DNA from: Atherinomorus stipes
Taxonomy: Eukaryota; Chordata; Actinopteri; Atheriniformes; Atherinidae
Reading direction: 5' to 3'
DNA length: 64,000 nucleotides
Assembly: GCA_023101725.1 (NCBI GenBank)
Contig: JALJCO010010453.1
Coordinates: 654,501 to 718,500 of the forward strand
The position numbers and the translations under genes were made by a program. Every line of letters starts with the position of its first letter. The first letter of the stretch is position 1. Under the pieces are notes generated by a model that did no database searches, was not told the origin of the DNA, and saw nothing but the letters and a program-made list of their open reading frames with translations. Shown piece after piece: positions 12,151 through 25,720 of this stretch.

Positions 12151-13599
12151 AGAGACAATCAACGTTGTCAAAAGTAAACCTAAAGCAAAGCTTAGATGCC
12201 AGGATGGACCCATGCACAAAGAACAATACAAATAAATCCATTTAAACAGGGTAAACAGAAATAAAAAACAAGTCCAAAGACTGCGTTAACTTAAACTCAT
12301 TATTGTAATCACAGGTGTTAGGCTCCATTTGGGGTGTCACTGATTCTATCCCAATGTCTGGGAACATTTGGGTAGCAGGGTATCCTGTTTTAAGACCTTA
12401 GAATTCCCCCTCTGCTCACCTAAGATGATCGAGCACCGCCGGCTTCATCAGACCGTGACCGTTAGGAAACACAGAGGTGGTTGTTAGCAGAATGTGAAGC
12501 AGGTGGGATAAGTGCCAACACTTCTAAGTCTGAGGCCATAGCCCTCCGTTAGAGGTACTCCACTGTTACTGTATCTAAGGGGTTGGGCTGCGTTGCCCCA
12601 AAAGAGGTTACAGCAAAAAAGAGCAGAAGATAGACTGATGCATCATACAGTGATGTCTGTGCGGAAAAAGTCACGTTTTCTTTTTACCACTGGGAAACTA
12701 AGAGAGAGGATCTAAACTGCTTAACCTGCTGCCTCTTCAGATAACTGGCAGAAAATGAATGGATGGAGATACTGAAATGTACACAACAATTGCATACACA
12801 GTGGCCACAATCAGACCACAAAAAGATGACTGACTTTGTTTACCACACACAGAAAACAAACCTCATTAAAATCATTATTGTGTATCCTTGAAACAGTGGA
12901 TTCGTGTGTGTTTATGTGAGAGGTCAACTTAAAATGCAAACTTTACCCCGTTTCAGGAGGTTTCAGGAAGAGATGAAACAAATATCGTTTGAAACGGAGA
13001 AAATAAATTACTACGAGATACTCCGATACTCAATAATATATGTCCATATTAACGCATGCAAACACATTACTCTTTTCATGGCTCTGTATGGGTGTGTGTT
13101 TGTGTGCGTGTGGCTGTGGGCTCCTGTCCTTCCCACAGTTCATCAACTCCACAGCATGACAACTCTTCATCCGACTGCAGCTTCATCTGCCAGAGCTAAT
13201 TTTTGGGCTGTGAAAAACTCAAACACACTCACTGGCATGAACACTTGAATAATGTGTTTTCTGTGTGTTTTCATTCATTTTAACTCCATGTATACAAGTT
13301 AAACAGAGCATTTCACAAAAGGTTGGTACCTTGTATCAACTCACCTTAAGTGCACTTTAGCTTTGGGTTTTTTCCACTGTAGTTAAAGGAAATGCTTTAA
13401 AAACATTGTATGGTAAGATTTTTCCTCTCATTTGCTGCTGTAGAGTTTACTGGCTGATAAAAGTGCTGCCACAACAGCACTTAAAAGTTTCCGTATGTGT
13501 GAGCAACAGGACTCCAAAGCATTTTTAGACGCCAATTCATTGTAGCTTCATCTGTGTTGGGAGATGATTACAACCCTGCTAACAACCATGCAATTACAC

Positions 13600-13830
13600 T
13601 GTCCAACTCTGAATCCCTGCTTAAAATCTACCTCTTTGCAAAGGTGTTACACCCAGTATGAGTTACTATGATTTCTTATTTTATTTAATTTCTTACCATT
13701 TCTCTTATTTCTGTTTTATTTCTGTCCAATTTCATGGTTTTTTTTAATGTCTTTTGTTATTTTATGTTCTGTACTTTGTTCAATAGCTGCCATTGTAAAG
13801 TGCGTTACAAATAAAGTTTGCTTTGCTTGT
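13600..13830 (+). mobile_element. L2/CR1-type LINE 3' fragment
   Basis: The sequence CTGCTTAAAATCTACCTCTT resembles the end of an L2-clade ORF2, followed by a T-rich 3'UTR and the characteristic tail GTAAAGTGCGTTACAAATAAAG. It is heavily 5'-truncated. Confidence 0.5.
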
Positions 13831-14892
13831 GTTCATTCTGCATTTTGCATCAGCTGTGTTGAAGCTTCACAGATACAGTACGGCTATATAACTGCTCTGC
13901 AGTCTTGCACTTGCAATGAAGCACTGCATGTATGACCAATCATGGCAATTCTCCGGCAAAGCCTCTTTCCATAACAAACACCTATGCTCTTTTGCTCATT
14001 GTTTGCTCTGGCGGTGTTTTCTCTTCTTCTCCTTTCTAAATGGTATCTTGATCCAGTGCAGTTGTCAAACAAATGAAGACAACAAGGAAACCATTAATTG
14101 GTTTTAAGAGATTTGATTACAAAGAGTTGTATGGATAAACTGGAAACAAAAAAGCAATATTGAAACTACTAAGTTGACAGCTACACACATTAATGTGGTT
14201 CAAAGAGAGCTGGTACACTTAATTACACAATATTTACAATCTGAGCAATTAGGTCCAAAGGGAAGTGGTAAAAAGGCAACATGTACCAACAGTCCCCATG
14301 AATGATATCCAGTTTCTTTGTGAAGATGGGAGAACGTTAGAGCAGAGTCAATGTTCGTGCAGGGCCCCACCAATATCGTTATAGAAGAGTGGCCAGAGAG
14401 ACGTAATTCTTCTTCAAGGTAGATGACAAGGGTTTGTAAAATATACCTGAATACGATTTAGACCATAAACGTTTTTTGAACAGTTTAACTTTTTTTTTTT
14501 TTTTTAAATAGTATTTAGAACCCGCAAGCCTCTTAGCAAAATTGCCAGGTCATATTTTGGCCAAATTGTGATATCTATCCAACTCCATTCTCCTAGCATT
14601 GCTAATTCACTGTACATCATAGCCTATAAAAGTTTAAAATATATTAGGCCTTATGCTTTTAGACTAATGAACTGCTGGAAGAAATACCTCCTCTTCCTGC
14701 GTCTACTTCACAGGAACTGAGGACCATTGTGGGTTGTGGAACAGCTTAGAAGGAGTTTTGAAATCTCTGTATGAGTGGTTTCCAGCCACAATCTGAGATG
14801 TAATGAATGCCAACTGGTCAAGTTAGCCTATAAGTTGACATTTTAATTGGCTTAAGATGACTGAAGTGCACTATACACTCTAAAGCATTTGT

Positions 14893-14923
<31 letters not shown>

Positions 14924-17566
14924 GCCAGAATTTTAGACTCTTAAAAGCATTTTTTAAAGTACTGGACCAAAACTAAAGCCAAGACATTACTAATTATTAT
15001 GCCATGAGAAAAGAAAAAAAAAAGAGGTATTACAGTTCTGACACATTACATGACTGATGGCTCTTTATTGTTCCTATCAGTGGTGTAAATGCAAAATAAA
15101 GTACTGGTATTTGGTTCTCAGTGGAAAAGGCTCCAGTGAATGCTAGAGTCCTTTAAACTCTTTGACTGCTAAAACTGTCACAGTTTTCAGTAGTACTGTA
15201 AGTATGCAAGTAACCTGCCAAAGAGCATCACCTCACTCATATCCTCTATAGCTGAGCACATCATGCTGTGGTGTTGTTTTCTGCAAAAGTGACTTGGAAA
15301 TGAAGAAGGGGAGAGAACTGCAGTGAGTTGCAAACCTGAGCATAACGGCAAAGTATACCACACAGAAAACACATTAGTGGCTTTGAGAAAACTCTGCAAA
15401 AGTGCTGAGGTGACCAAACCAAAGTCTGTAACTGACCCTGGCACATAATCTCCATAAAGACCTAAAAACGTCGGCAATGGTTCTGCCAAGTACAAAAGGA
15501 GAAGCTCACCAAGGAAAAATGTGCCAAGGTTGTAGCATCATTCCTCAGAATACTTGAGCATGCCATCCCTGCCAAGGGTGACTTAACCAAGCACTAACTG
15601 AAGCATCTGCATTTTTATGGAAATGGGATATTTAATTTTTTGATTTATTTAGAATGAATTAACAAAATACTCATCGCTTTGCCAACATCGAGAACCATCA
15701 TGGAGATGACAAAAAAGAAAAAAAAAAGAAATAAAAAGGACGATTTGAAGCGGAGCCTGAAACACAGCAAAATGTGGAAAACTTGAAAGCTGCACTGAAG
15801 CCAAACATGAGTTTTTTTGTGAAAATGGGAAGTATTTTAATCTATGATTCAACTGTAGAGAGTCTAAAAAAATTACACTGGTTTTATTTGCACTTCCATT
15901 ATAAAGCAGTATCCAGTCTGACTAATTTATGTTTGTACAGTAAACAAAACTACATTAGTCAGTGTAGATGTGGCCAATATGATTACCCAACACAACACAT
16001 CTTTTTCATCTGCTAACTAGGCAATCACTAGTCATTCTGGTTTTTTATACCCAAAAGATCTAACCCTGTCCTCTAACTGCTGTCGACCACACACACACAC
16101 ACACAGAGCACACTGACAAACACATAACACATAAACCATTAAAGACTAATTGAATCTAATTTATTTAGTTTTCTGGAAAGAATCATTTAAGGCAGAACTT
16201 CCCTAAGCCCCCTCAATAAATGATTCTCATACCGTTTTACTCTCTTTTCAAACACAATTAAAAAATAATATATAAATATATACACACTGCAAATGACATG
16301 CATATAAGGAGTTCATTTTGGAGCCCGATCTCAGGTCATTAGTAACCCACCATGACGCTGTGGAGTTGGGGTCCGCTGGCGACACGCAGGCCCCTGGCCA
16401 TTTATTCTATATTAAGTCCTTAATGGGCCCTCTCTCTCTGTCTTTCCTTCTCTGTCTCTATCTCTCCTGTGTTTCCCTCCTGACACGCAGCATGTAGGCA
16501 CAGCGCTGGTAAAATATGCACAGAAAGTCCGGTGCGCACACACAGGCAAAGCCATTCAAATGAATGGTTATTTATTCGCTAAACGAGGATCTGGGTGTTT
16601 AATGTTCCTTGGACGTTAGGTAGTTTTCTGGGGGAGGCAGAGCCATACCCCTACGGCTACAGACATCATTTATTTTACACATAGCCTAATACCACACGCT
16701 AGGCAGCCGCTGAGAAAAATGAGCTTTGGGAAGGAGATATAAAAGAAATAATGAATAATTTTTGGGTTGGTTTTGGATGGGGTGGGGGCAAACACATTAG
16801 AGGCTGCAGCAGGGAGAAAAGCAAGGGGTAGACTTAAAGTATTAAAGCCCCGTGTATGTGTGAAAGGGTGTGCAACTGCAAATGTGAAGAAGCAGATCAA
16901 GCGAGTGACAGACATCGAAGTCAACGCTAAAAATCACACTAAGAGTGTGCGAATGTGCATGCACATTTCAGCGTGTGTTAGACGTTTGGATATCAGCAGG
17001 GAGGACGGTGATACATGACTGTGTGTGCAGCTTTTGGGCCTCCATCTACATCTCATCCAAATGGAAAACAGCAGAGGGGCTCCACCACTACCCAAAAAAA
17101 GCACCTCCTAAAGTGATACAGTGCAGGTGTGATGTAACTAACACATCAAGCCCTGAAAAGCTACTTTTTATAATGAGAAACTTTGAGTCTTTTTTTTTTT
17201 TCTTTTTGCAAGTTTTTCTTCTCCATCCATCTTTTATAAGACAGCAAGCCATTATAAGTTTCTTTGAAAAGTGGATGGCATTATATCCCAGAATGATCAG
17301 CATGAGATATTAGAACAAAACATCTGGACTTATGGGAACATTAATTAATATGAAGTAATAAGTCTGCTAGTTCTTTTTTCCAATATTATCCTACATATAA
17401 ACAAGAAAAGTGGTTTATTAAGCTTTAAAAACATACACCTTTGCATGACATGGATGCTCATGCCTTTGTAAATATAAAGAAAGACACGTTTTAGAGATTT
17501 CTTTTAAAATGGCATGACACTGACACGGTTAAAATGTTTTTGAATGAAGTTAAGAAATAAATCTAC

Positions 17567-17655
17567 CTCTTTATCTGTGGTCAGTGAGGTGAGTGCTATG
17601 GTCATCTCCCCATCAGAAAACTCCTTCAGCTCCATTGTCAGCAGCTGCAACAACT
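17567..17655 (-). CDS. prune2: prune2 coding exon 6
   Basis: This exon encodes residues 211-240 (89 nt, phase 1 to phase 0), with acceptor GGATGTAG|AG and donor AAAGAG|GTAGAT. The peptide LLTMELKEFSDGEMTIALTS corresponds to the MLKDLKELSDGEIKVAIST stretch of human PRUNE2, which is the helical part after the DHH half of the domain. It lies between the 3.6-kb intron 5 and the 10.1-kb intron 6. Confidence 0.82.
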
Positions 17656-18261
17656 CTACATCCAGTCAGCACACACAAACAGACTAACAGTTATATGAAA
17701 AACACACAAAAGAGTACAAAACATTTTCACAAAAGACAAAAAGGACACAAGAATGAATGCCTTCTCCAGAGGTGAAAATATATTGCAATTTATGCACAAA
17801 AGCTGTCTTCTAGTGAGGCTGTGACCAGACAACGCTGTCAAAAACCAAACCTGCTGACAACCTGAGCAAAGATGGTAAATAGGTTTGGGTTTTTGTATAA
17901 AACCTTATTTAATTAGACCTCTTCTTTATTCTACGCAGGTACACACAGACAGCACTTGACAGACAGCTTCTACACTCCTCTGCTTTATTGTAAGTAGAGA
18001 ATTGCTCTCATATCAACCTGCCTGGAAATTTAAGTCCTCAAGACATAATCGTGGGCTGTTATGTTCATTTGCTCTCACAGAGCTCTCATGCACTACGACA
18101 TTTCAGCATAGTTTTCCTTTTTATCACAGGAAAAATCAGGGGTATCATATGTCATAAAACCTTCCTTTATTCCATTTATGACTGGTGGTTCAAGGAGCCC
18201 AACTTCATACTGGCTGTAGTTATAACGAACTAACTAACTAACTGGATCAAGTAACAAAAAG

Positions 18262-19388
18262 TAAAAAGCAGGCTTTGTATTTAAAACTGCATTTAAACTA
18301 AAACAGGCTGTTCTGTTTAAGACCATAGTCAATAAAGGGCCCCAAAATTGAACTCAGTGTTTTAAAAAGAACTGCATAATGAGTAGTGTTGTGTACATGA
18401 AAAGCAGCTCCACCATTCTTGTTGACGACTCCAAAGATTAATTCAGTCATGCTCGATATTGGCATTTCAAGGAGGAGGGTGGTGGGAATGTTGTTCCATG
18501 TGGTGAAGATGGGATCACAAAGGGCATCCACTGTCTGGAAGTGACGTCCATTCTTGTAAACTCCCCTTGCCATCCATCCCCAAACATTCTCAGTGGGATT
18601 TAAATCAGGGGGACATGCAGGTAACATGCATTGAAACAACATCTCAGCATAGCCAGCAGCAGTTTTAAGTCCTTGCACAACCTGAAGCTCCATCTTTCCA
18701 TGAAGGAAAACATACCCCCGACCATGCTGGGGCCTCCTCCTCTGTGACAGGTAGAAAACGTCTGCAGTGGGATCTCCTTGTTATGCCAGTAATGTTGGAA
18801 GTCATCAGAAACATCCAGGTTAATTTGTTTTCTCATCAGAGACTAAAACTCTACTCCACCTTTCAGTGTCCCATGTTTGGTGGTCCCTTGTAAAATCCAA
18901 ACAGGCAAATTTGTGGTCTTGGAGGAGATATGGCCTTTGAAGACCATTTTTGTTCTCAAAGCCCTTCTCTCACACATGCCGTCTTATTGTTATTGGGCTG
19001 CAGTCAGCATCAGTAAGGACGTTAACATGGGTCGAGGATCAGCCTGCATCTTCACAGACAAACCATTTGAATCCTCAGCTTGGCGCAGTTGAATTTCTTT
19101 TTACGTTTACCACTTGACTTTTTTTTTTTTTTACCCCATAAGCCCCAGGATCTTTTAAGACATTTAAAAGACAGTTTTACTGTGTTGATGTGAGTGATGT
19201 GCAGTGATGATGCGTTGTGAGAGACCTTGCTTGTGCAGCTCAACAATCCTGCCATGGTCAAAGGCAGAATTTCTTTAAGCCTTCAGTCAAATTTTTGCGC
19301 AGATTTTGATTTTATAAGGCTATGGTCTTAAACTTTTGATCAGCTTGTTTTAGTTTAAATGCAGTTATCAATACAAAGCCTATTTACT
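18262..19388 (-). mobile_element. Decayed Tc1/mariner-like element
   Basis: Inverted terminal repeats of about 60-70 bp flank the element: left arm around 18265-18330 with TTTAAACTAAAACAGGCTG, right arm 19319-19388 with its complement CAGCTTGTTTTAGTTTAAA. On the minus strand between them are transposase remnants, including [14 protein letters not shown] (third catalytic region of DDE transposases) near 18590 and [13 protein letters not shown] near 18720. The frames are broken, so it is inactive. Confidence 0.7.
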
Positions 19389-19524
19389 TTTTTTCCACTT
19401 GGTCCTGTTTCTTCTTATTGCACGTTGAAGCTCTACTTGGAACCTGGTTTTGATCCTTTGATTGTGAAATGCAAATCCTTGTACATTTTCTTCAGTAGTG
19501 TGTGTGTGTGGGGGGGGGGGGGGC

Positions 19525-19666
19525 ACTGTTCAATACAGGTGTGTATTGAACCGTGACCACCATCTATCAAATATCGAACATATTTTTTGTATCGAAAAAA
19601 TATCAAACCATGACACTAAAGTATCGAACCGAACCGTGAATTTCTTGTATTGTTGAACCCCTAATA
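19525..19666. repeat. Dispersed-repeat end (possible hAT-type MITE)
   Basis: The sequence ATCGAACCGAACCGTGAATTT...GTTGAACCCCTAAT resembles a dispersed teleost repeat end. It follows a G14 run and abuts the Tc1-like element at 19671. The classification is from memory only. Confidence 0.3.
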
Positions 19667-19670
19667 TATA

Positions 19671-21012
<1,342 letters not shown>

Positions 21013-21042
21013 AAGACATGTGTGTATATCCATCTATCCATA

Positions 21043-21046
<4 letters not shown>

Positions 21047-21099
<53 letters not shown>

Positions 21100-21121
21100 G
21101 TTGCTTGGATAATATTGTATG

Positions 21122-21165
<44 letters not shown>

Positions 21166-21181
21166 ATTATCCAAGCAACCC
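21047..21181. repeat. (TA)n arrays with a perfect 23-bp inverted repeat
   Basis: Arms GGGTTGCTTGGATAATATTG... (21098-21120) and its exact complement (21159-21181) enclose a (TA)n loop; another (TA)n array lies outside the left arm (21047-21096). It is within 70 nt of the prune2 exon 5 donor. Confidence 0.9.
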
Positions 21182-21247
21182 AGATTATTTCACACATTTT
21201 AAGCTATTACTCTATCTACTGTGTTCAGTTAAGTCCTGTGTATGCAC

Positions 21248-21382
21248 CTTGTTGCTCCACTTTAGCGTGTTGATCACCAGTGGCATCACCCAATTCCTCG
21301 AAGGATCTCACAAGTTCCTCCAGCTCTTCTGAATGATAGCCATGTTTGATCCACAATGTTTCTCTTTGTAGTTGTAAGGCCT
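21248..21382 (-). CDS. prune2: prune2 coding exon 5
   Basis: This exon encodes residues 166-211 (135 nt, phase 1 to phase 1), with acceptor TGTCTCCAG|AGGCC behind a good pyrimidine tract and donor CAAG|GTGCAT, which is weak beyond GT. The peptide has the acidic run HSEELEELVRSFEELGDA, matching the PDLPPREDIINVLQE stretch of mammals only loosely. About a dozen residues seen in human after the exon 4 junction seem to be absent. The exon lies only 67 nt from a 23-bp inverted repeat with a (TA)n loop. Confidence 0.7.
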
Positions 21383-22430
21383 CTGGAGACACACAGCACA
21401 AAAAGTTCCAATCAATATCCGCATCCTGGCTCTTGTTCATACAGCAAGTTCAGTGTAGGTTAAATACCAACAACATGCCAGTGACTATTTGTCTTTTCGA
21501 GACTTTATTACAAGACCGACCTTCTTGTGGAGCTGGTTGCTTGCCCTACACAACACAGTTTGGTCGTAAGCCAACAGGAGCCTCTTGGACTGCAGAGTGT
21601 ATTATAAAGTCTACTACACACTGCGTAGCTCTTGTAAATCAAATTCTAAAATATCAGTGTACTGCATGAGTGAATATCAGGAAATAAATTATGCTAAAAA
21701 TAGCCATAAATGGCTAAAAGGTCTCTGGTCCCTGTGTAATGTTCATCTTCACATTGAGGAGCAGCTTAGGAACTGAGTTGAGCTGCTGCCCTTTTTCGGA
21801 ATCAATCAAGCTGAAAATGTGCTGAACAAAACCTTCTTAGAAAGAAATATAAGAAGAGGACGGCAATGTACATAATTTTCTATTTTTCCTCTTTGTCTGA
21901 GCTTTACTTTACTTTCATGAAGTATCCACCTTCAATCACTTTTCCTCTGTGTCTGTAAATAACAGTGATGGTGGAGGAATAAGGCAGCAGGGCACCACTG
22001 AGGAACATCAGTCATTTTTTTAAATAAGAGTTGTTTAAAGTTACTCATTTTTACCAAGTGAGGTGCAAACACTATTACCATAGATGCACACACAGGCATC
22101 ACTAACGTTTCTTTTTTTCCATGACTAGTAGCTTTCCTGATGTAGTTTTGAAACATTCTTTAATATGTTTACACTTTTTTTTTTCTGACAACTTTTCTCA
22201 AATAAGTACCTGACAAGAAAGACAGAGAACTTAACATCCCAACTTATATTTTTAAAAGTCACATTATGGGACTCTTCCTGAGCTCATCCTTACTCACATT
22301 CACCACCCCTCATCTCCCTCTTTCTCAATCTCTCCTGGTGGGTGTTAAGCGAGTCATGTCAAGGGATTTGTGTGTGTCCTCCTTCACCGCCCCATTACTC
22401 CCCCTAGGGGGCATGTGGCACCTCCCTCAC
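21383..22430 (-). other. prune2 intron 4
   Basis: A 1.05-kb AT-rich intron. I looked for an additional exon matching the human segment after exon 4 and saw none with acceptable splice sites and phase. No repeat is recognised. Confidence 0.5.
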
Positions 22431-22597
22431 CTCTGAGAACATCCCCCAGCACTGCTCTGATGTGCTCTGCTGCCTCTTGAAGAATCTCTCTAGCGACTGT
22501 CGTCACTGCGGACAGTGCCCCATCATTCCCAGCATCCAGCAGCCCTTCATGATGGACCACTTGCAGGATGCTTGACTCCAGAGTGTGGTACTCAGAG
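22431..22597 (-). CDS. prune2: prune2 coding exon 4
   Basis: This exon encodes residues 110-166 (167 nt, phase 2 to phase 1), with acceptor CTCTTAG|CTCTGAG and donor AGAG|GTGAGG. The peptide contains EYHTLESSILQVV and AREILQEAAEHI, corresponding to the KTLESAVVKV and LKEILQEAPELI segments of human PRUNE2 (from memory). It completes the split serine codon from exon 3. It belongs to the N-terminal DHH-like domain. Confidence 0.85.
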
Positions 22598-22979
22598 CTA
22601 AGAGAGGGGGGAGAAGCGGGTTAAAAGGATATGGATGACAGCTAGGGAAAGAGTGGTGATTCTGAGGCATTTGCATAAAAACAGCTTTCCTTCATGTGAG
22701 ATGAACACACAGTCTCAATCTCAAAATCTTATTCATCACATCAACAAACTTTTACTCTCTGTAGAAACCCAGTTCATGTGTTTACGTTTGTGATTTACAT
22801 GTGGGCATACGCATCAACATGCACTAATCAGAAGCGGTCCACAGAAGCATAAAGTTTAGTTTAACTGCCTTCAGGTAAACTATTAAAATGAAGTGAATTT
22901 ACATACAAACTAACTTGGGTCCAGAGGTCTGGCCCTGATTTGCATAACCGAGTGTGTTCACCTGTGTGTGTGTGTTTAC
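22598..22979 (-). other. prune2 intron 3
   Basis: A 382-bp intron, with a short (TG)n next to the exon 3 donor. Nothing else is seen. Confidence 0.6.
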
Positions 22980-23167
22980 CTGTCTAGCAGTCCATCTCTC
23001 AGCAGTGTGAGGGAAAGCTTTCCAGTGTGATGAAGCTTCACAAGGTCTAGATCCTCCCTCCACAGCAACAAGCTCTCGTTAATCTTCACTCTCTGTAAAT
23101 ACCTTGTGGTCTCCTCAGGCAACACAGTGTCACAGCGCCTGCTGCACAGCAACGGCACACACTCCAC
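22980..23167 (-). CDS. prune2: prune2 coding exon 3 (degenerate DHH motif)
   Basis: This exon encodes residues 48-110 (188 nt, phase 0 to phase 2). The acceptor is the AACAG before GTGGAG. A nearer-consensus AG 14 nt upstream (CTCCAG) would put the downstream reading frame out of register, so the later AG is chosen. The peptide includes WREDLDLVKL and GKLSLTLL, matching the mammalian FRDEINLHQL / GKLSLTLV region. Where catalytically active PRUNE1 carries the D-H-H triad, this protein reads R104-D105-G106, so metal-dependent phosphoesterase activity is not expected. The donor is ACAG|GTAAAC. Confidence 0.85.
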
Positions 23168-24826
23168 CTGTTGGTTCTTTCTGGAGCACACAGACACACA
23201 CCAAAATGAAACCAAAATTAATAAAGAAGCACACTTTCCTATTTTCCATAGAAAAATATGCAATATGGAAAAATATAAATCTAACTTTAAATATGCCAAT
23301 AGTACATCCATTTCTTACTTTTTTGAAGTTGCAGCAAAAACGTTTTAAAATAAGTGAAATTCTGTAATCTTCTCACAGTCATATGATGCCCAAGAATGCT
23401 TAAAGGCTGATCAAACTGTGCAGATTTAGTCTGTAACTGCAGACTAAAAGGCATTTTCATACGAGACAGTGTTAAAACCATTTATGGCATGTTTTGTTTG
23501 ATGCAAAAGTGAGGAGGAACTGACATCTTCTGTCCTTCAGCCATTCTACTCATCCTGCGTTTTCATTTTGCTTAATTTTCATATGAATACACACTGGGTA
23601 GTCTGGGCAAATAGAAAACTTTGACATTTAAAGGGACTAGAGGCAAGATTAAGAAATGAAACTTGTGACTGCCGCGACTGCTGCTTCAGGTAACTGCAGC
23701 CACGAGCCAAGCTGTCACGGGAGCGTGCACAAACTGAAGCTATAATGTTGTTAACTACGCTTTTTCTTCGTAGTTACACTTTTTAGTGTCTTTCAGTTCA
23801 TCTGGATCGTTTGCTGACGGCAGAAGAATCCATAACAATCGTTTACAGTGTTTGAATTTAACGCGACCGTCTTCTTCCTGTATCAAAACTGTGGATGTAG
23901 CATCATTTGACGTCACGTCCGCAGGGCAGCGCAGGAAATTCGGCCACCGAATTGCAGCGCATTTTGCAGCACACAGCCTGTTCAGGCCAACGGAGAGAGA
24001 CGAGGGTAGAAAACGTTCTTTTTGGTATTTAGCGCTTCATCACCCATTAGTATTAAAAAAATGGACATGCATGTTTGGTTTTTTTAAATTCCTCCCTCTA
24101 GTTAACCTTTAAACACACCTTTATTATCCTGTAAAAACACACACTAATGAGACATGATCCTGATTTCCCCATACATGTAAAAGATCTACATCTCCTCCAC
24201 AACAATCAGTTTATGCCATTGCCATACTTGGTTTAGCAGAAATAGAAAATTTGAAGGCAACAATGTTTTCAATACAAATTAAACAAATAAATCAGAAGTA
24301 AAATCAACACTAGAGATAATCCTAACAACCAACCCTCCTGAAATATGAGAGGGAATAATTCAACTTTAAGACCATAAAAGACTAACCTGAAATTTCTAAA
24401 TTATAAATATATAATAAATTATTGGCCGATACAGATGTTTCAATAAAATGAATTAAAAATTTATCTATCACTCTCAATTTCTGGACAGAAATATGTAAAC
24501 ATACATCCAATATAACACCTAATACCAATTTACAATTATTTTGTTGTAAAATACTTTGTAGAATTTGCATTACTCAATTTAAGAAGGATAAACTAGGATT
24601 TACAGCCATTGACATCTGTTCACAATGCACCATGGGAAGACTCAGAAATCCTCAGTTTCAAAATACCTTTATTACTATTTCTTTGTTTACTATGAAAATG
24701 GTCATAAATAAATATACCAAATAACTATTTAAAAAATGCCAGTTGATGGACTTCTAAACTTGTTTCACTATTCAAGATTCGTGAACTAATTTACTCAAAT
24801 CCCGCTTGCATAATCTAGCCTCCTAT

Positions 24827-25036
24827 GATGTGTATGTACACAACTCCACTACTTCCTGAACTTAAGCCAGCTGCTTTGTTTCCTGTCTTATTGGATAAAA
24901 TAATTAATCCAGGTGTGCCTGACCTCAGTTACCACGACAACAATGACCAGACACCAATAATGTCCAATAATGAAAGACAGGAAACAAAGGAGCTGGCCTA
25001 AGTTCAGGAAGTAGTGGAGTTGTGCATGTAGCCCAG
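24827..25036. mobile_element. Fold-back MITE, family A, copy 3
   Basis: Shares TACACAACTCCACTACTTCC, ATTAATCCAGGTGTGCCTGA and the right-arm AGGAAGTAGTGGAGTTGTGC with the other two copies. One inner arm is partly deleted (the inverse of ATTAATCCAGG is missing). Confidence 0.78.
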
Positions 25037-25429
25037 TGGTATCCAAACCAACAAAATGAGAAGGATGCTTAAATATTTGCACCTGCCTTATTTTGTTTGG
25101 CTGCAAAAAGCACATCTTCTGTTAACCCAATAAATCTAGTTTCACTACTGAAATACTACTGTGTCCATCACCTATTTGACAGATCAAAATGAAGTCGCAG
25201 ATCTAGACACCCCATGATTTATAAATGCAAAAGTTGACTTTTTAATATGCAGAAGAATGTAGGTGTGGACATTACTGACCGCTGATTAAGTGTTTATCTG
25301 GAGGGACTGCTATTGTTTACTGCACCCAGGACTGAGGTGCATTTGATCGAAGTTGATCCATAGATTTCTCCTCTCAGGGTGTCTTTATAGGACAGAATGC
25401 GGTAAAAACCAGGTAACAACACAACCCCA

Positions 25430-25430
<1 letters not shown>

Positions 25431-25459
<29 letters not shown>
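25431..25459. repeat. C29 homopolymer
   Basis: 29 consecutive C on the plus strand. Similar long C or G runs occur at 19509-19522, 41781-41805 and 61730-61754. Length may be unreliable in the assembly. Confidence 0.9.
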
Positions 25460-25460
<1 letters not shown>

Positions 25461-25599
25461 GCTGTTTGTGCACCTGATTCCAAAACAAACATCTGGTATT
25501 TTCTAAGAACTTAACTGTGAGCTTCTCTGGCTTGTTCTAAGCCTGCAGGCAGCGTGCAAGTGTTTTTTGCTCCCCAGGGGAGCATTCCCTAGAGACTGT

Positions 25600-25720
25600 G
25601 ACGTCACAAAATAACTATCAATAGTTTGTTGTGGGGATGCACCGTAAAATCAAAATATTTGTATCAAAACCCAAAAGACATGGCCCGACCCGACCCAGAC
25701 CCCCGAATGGAAATGGGGCT
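25600..25720. mobile_element. Truncated relative of the Harbinger-like MITE
   Basis: The sequence GTTTGTTGTGGGGATGCACC and the end CCGACCCGACCCAGACCC...GAATGGAAATGGGGCT parallel the right half of the element at 6420-6908. The left half is missing. Confidence 0.55.

Larger units (their letters stand above)
7453..17566 (-). other. prune2 intron 6 (10.1 kb)
   Basis: The largest prune2 intron in the window. It holds 5'-truncated L2-like retrotransposon tails (about 9650-9770 and 13600-13830), several CA/TG-rich tracts, poly-A runs (14901-14923 and 11645-11660) and low-repeat segments that look like candidate conserved noncoding DNA (10845-11140, 11925-12150, 16320-16440). Between 14100 and 16100 I see only AT-rich unique-looking sequence. 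No gene is supported. In human the antisense lncRNA PCA3 lies in PRUNE2 intron 6, but nothing in this sequence shows an equivalent. Confidence 0.5.

Noticed and set aside
21383..21440. Extension of prune2 exon 5 upstream to include DWNFLCCVSPE
   Set aside because: No AG in the required phase, and the sequence is a good polypyrimidine tract for the chosen acceptor.
23168..23180. A more upstream, better-looking acceptor for prune2 exon 3 (CTCCAG)
   Set aside because: Exon 2 ends in phase 0 and this acceptor would put the conserved downstream residues out of frame; the AACAG 14 nt further gives the correct frame.
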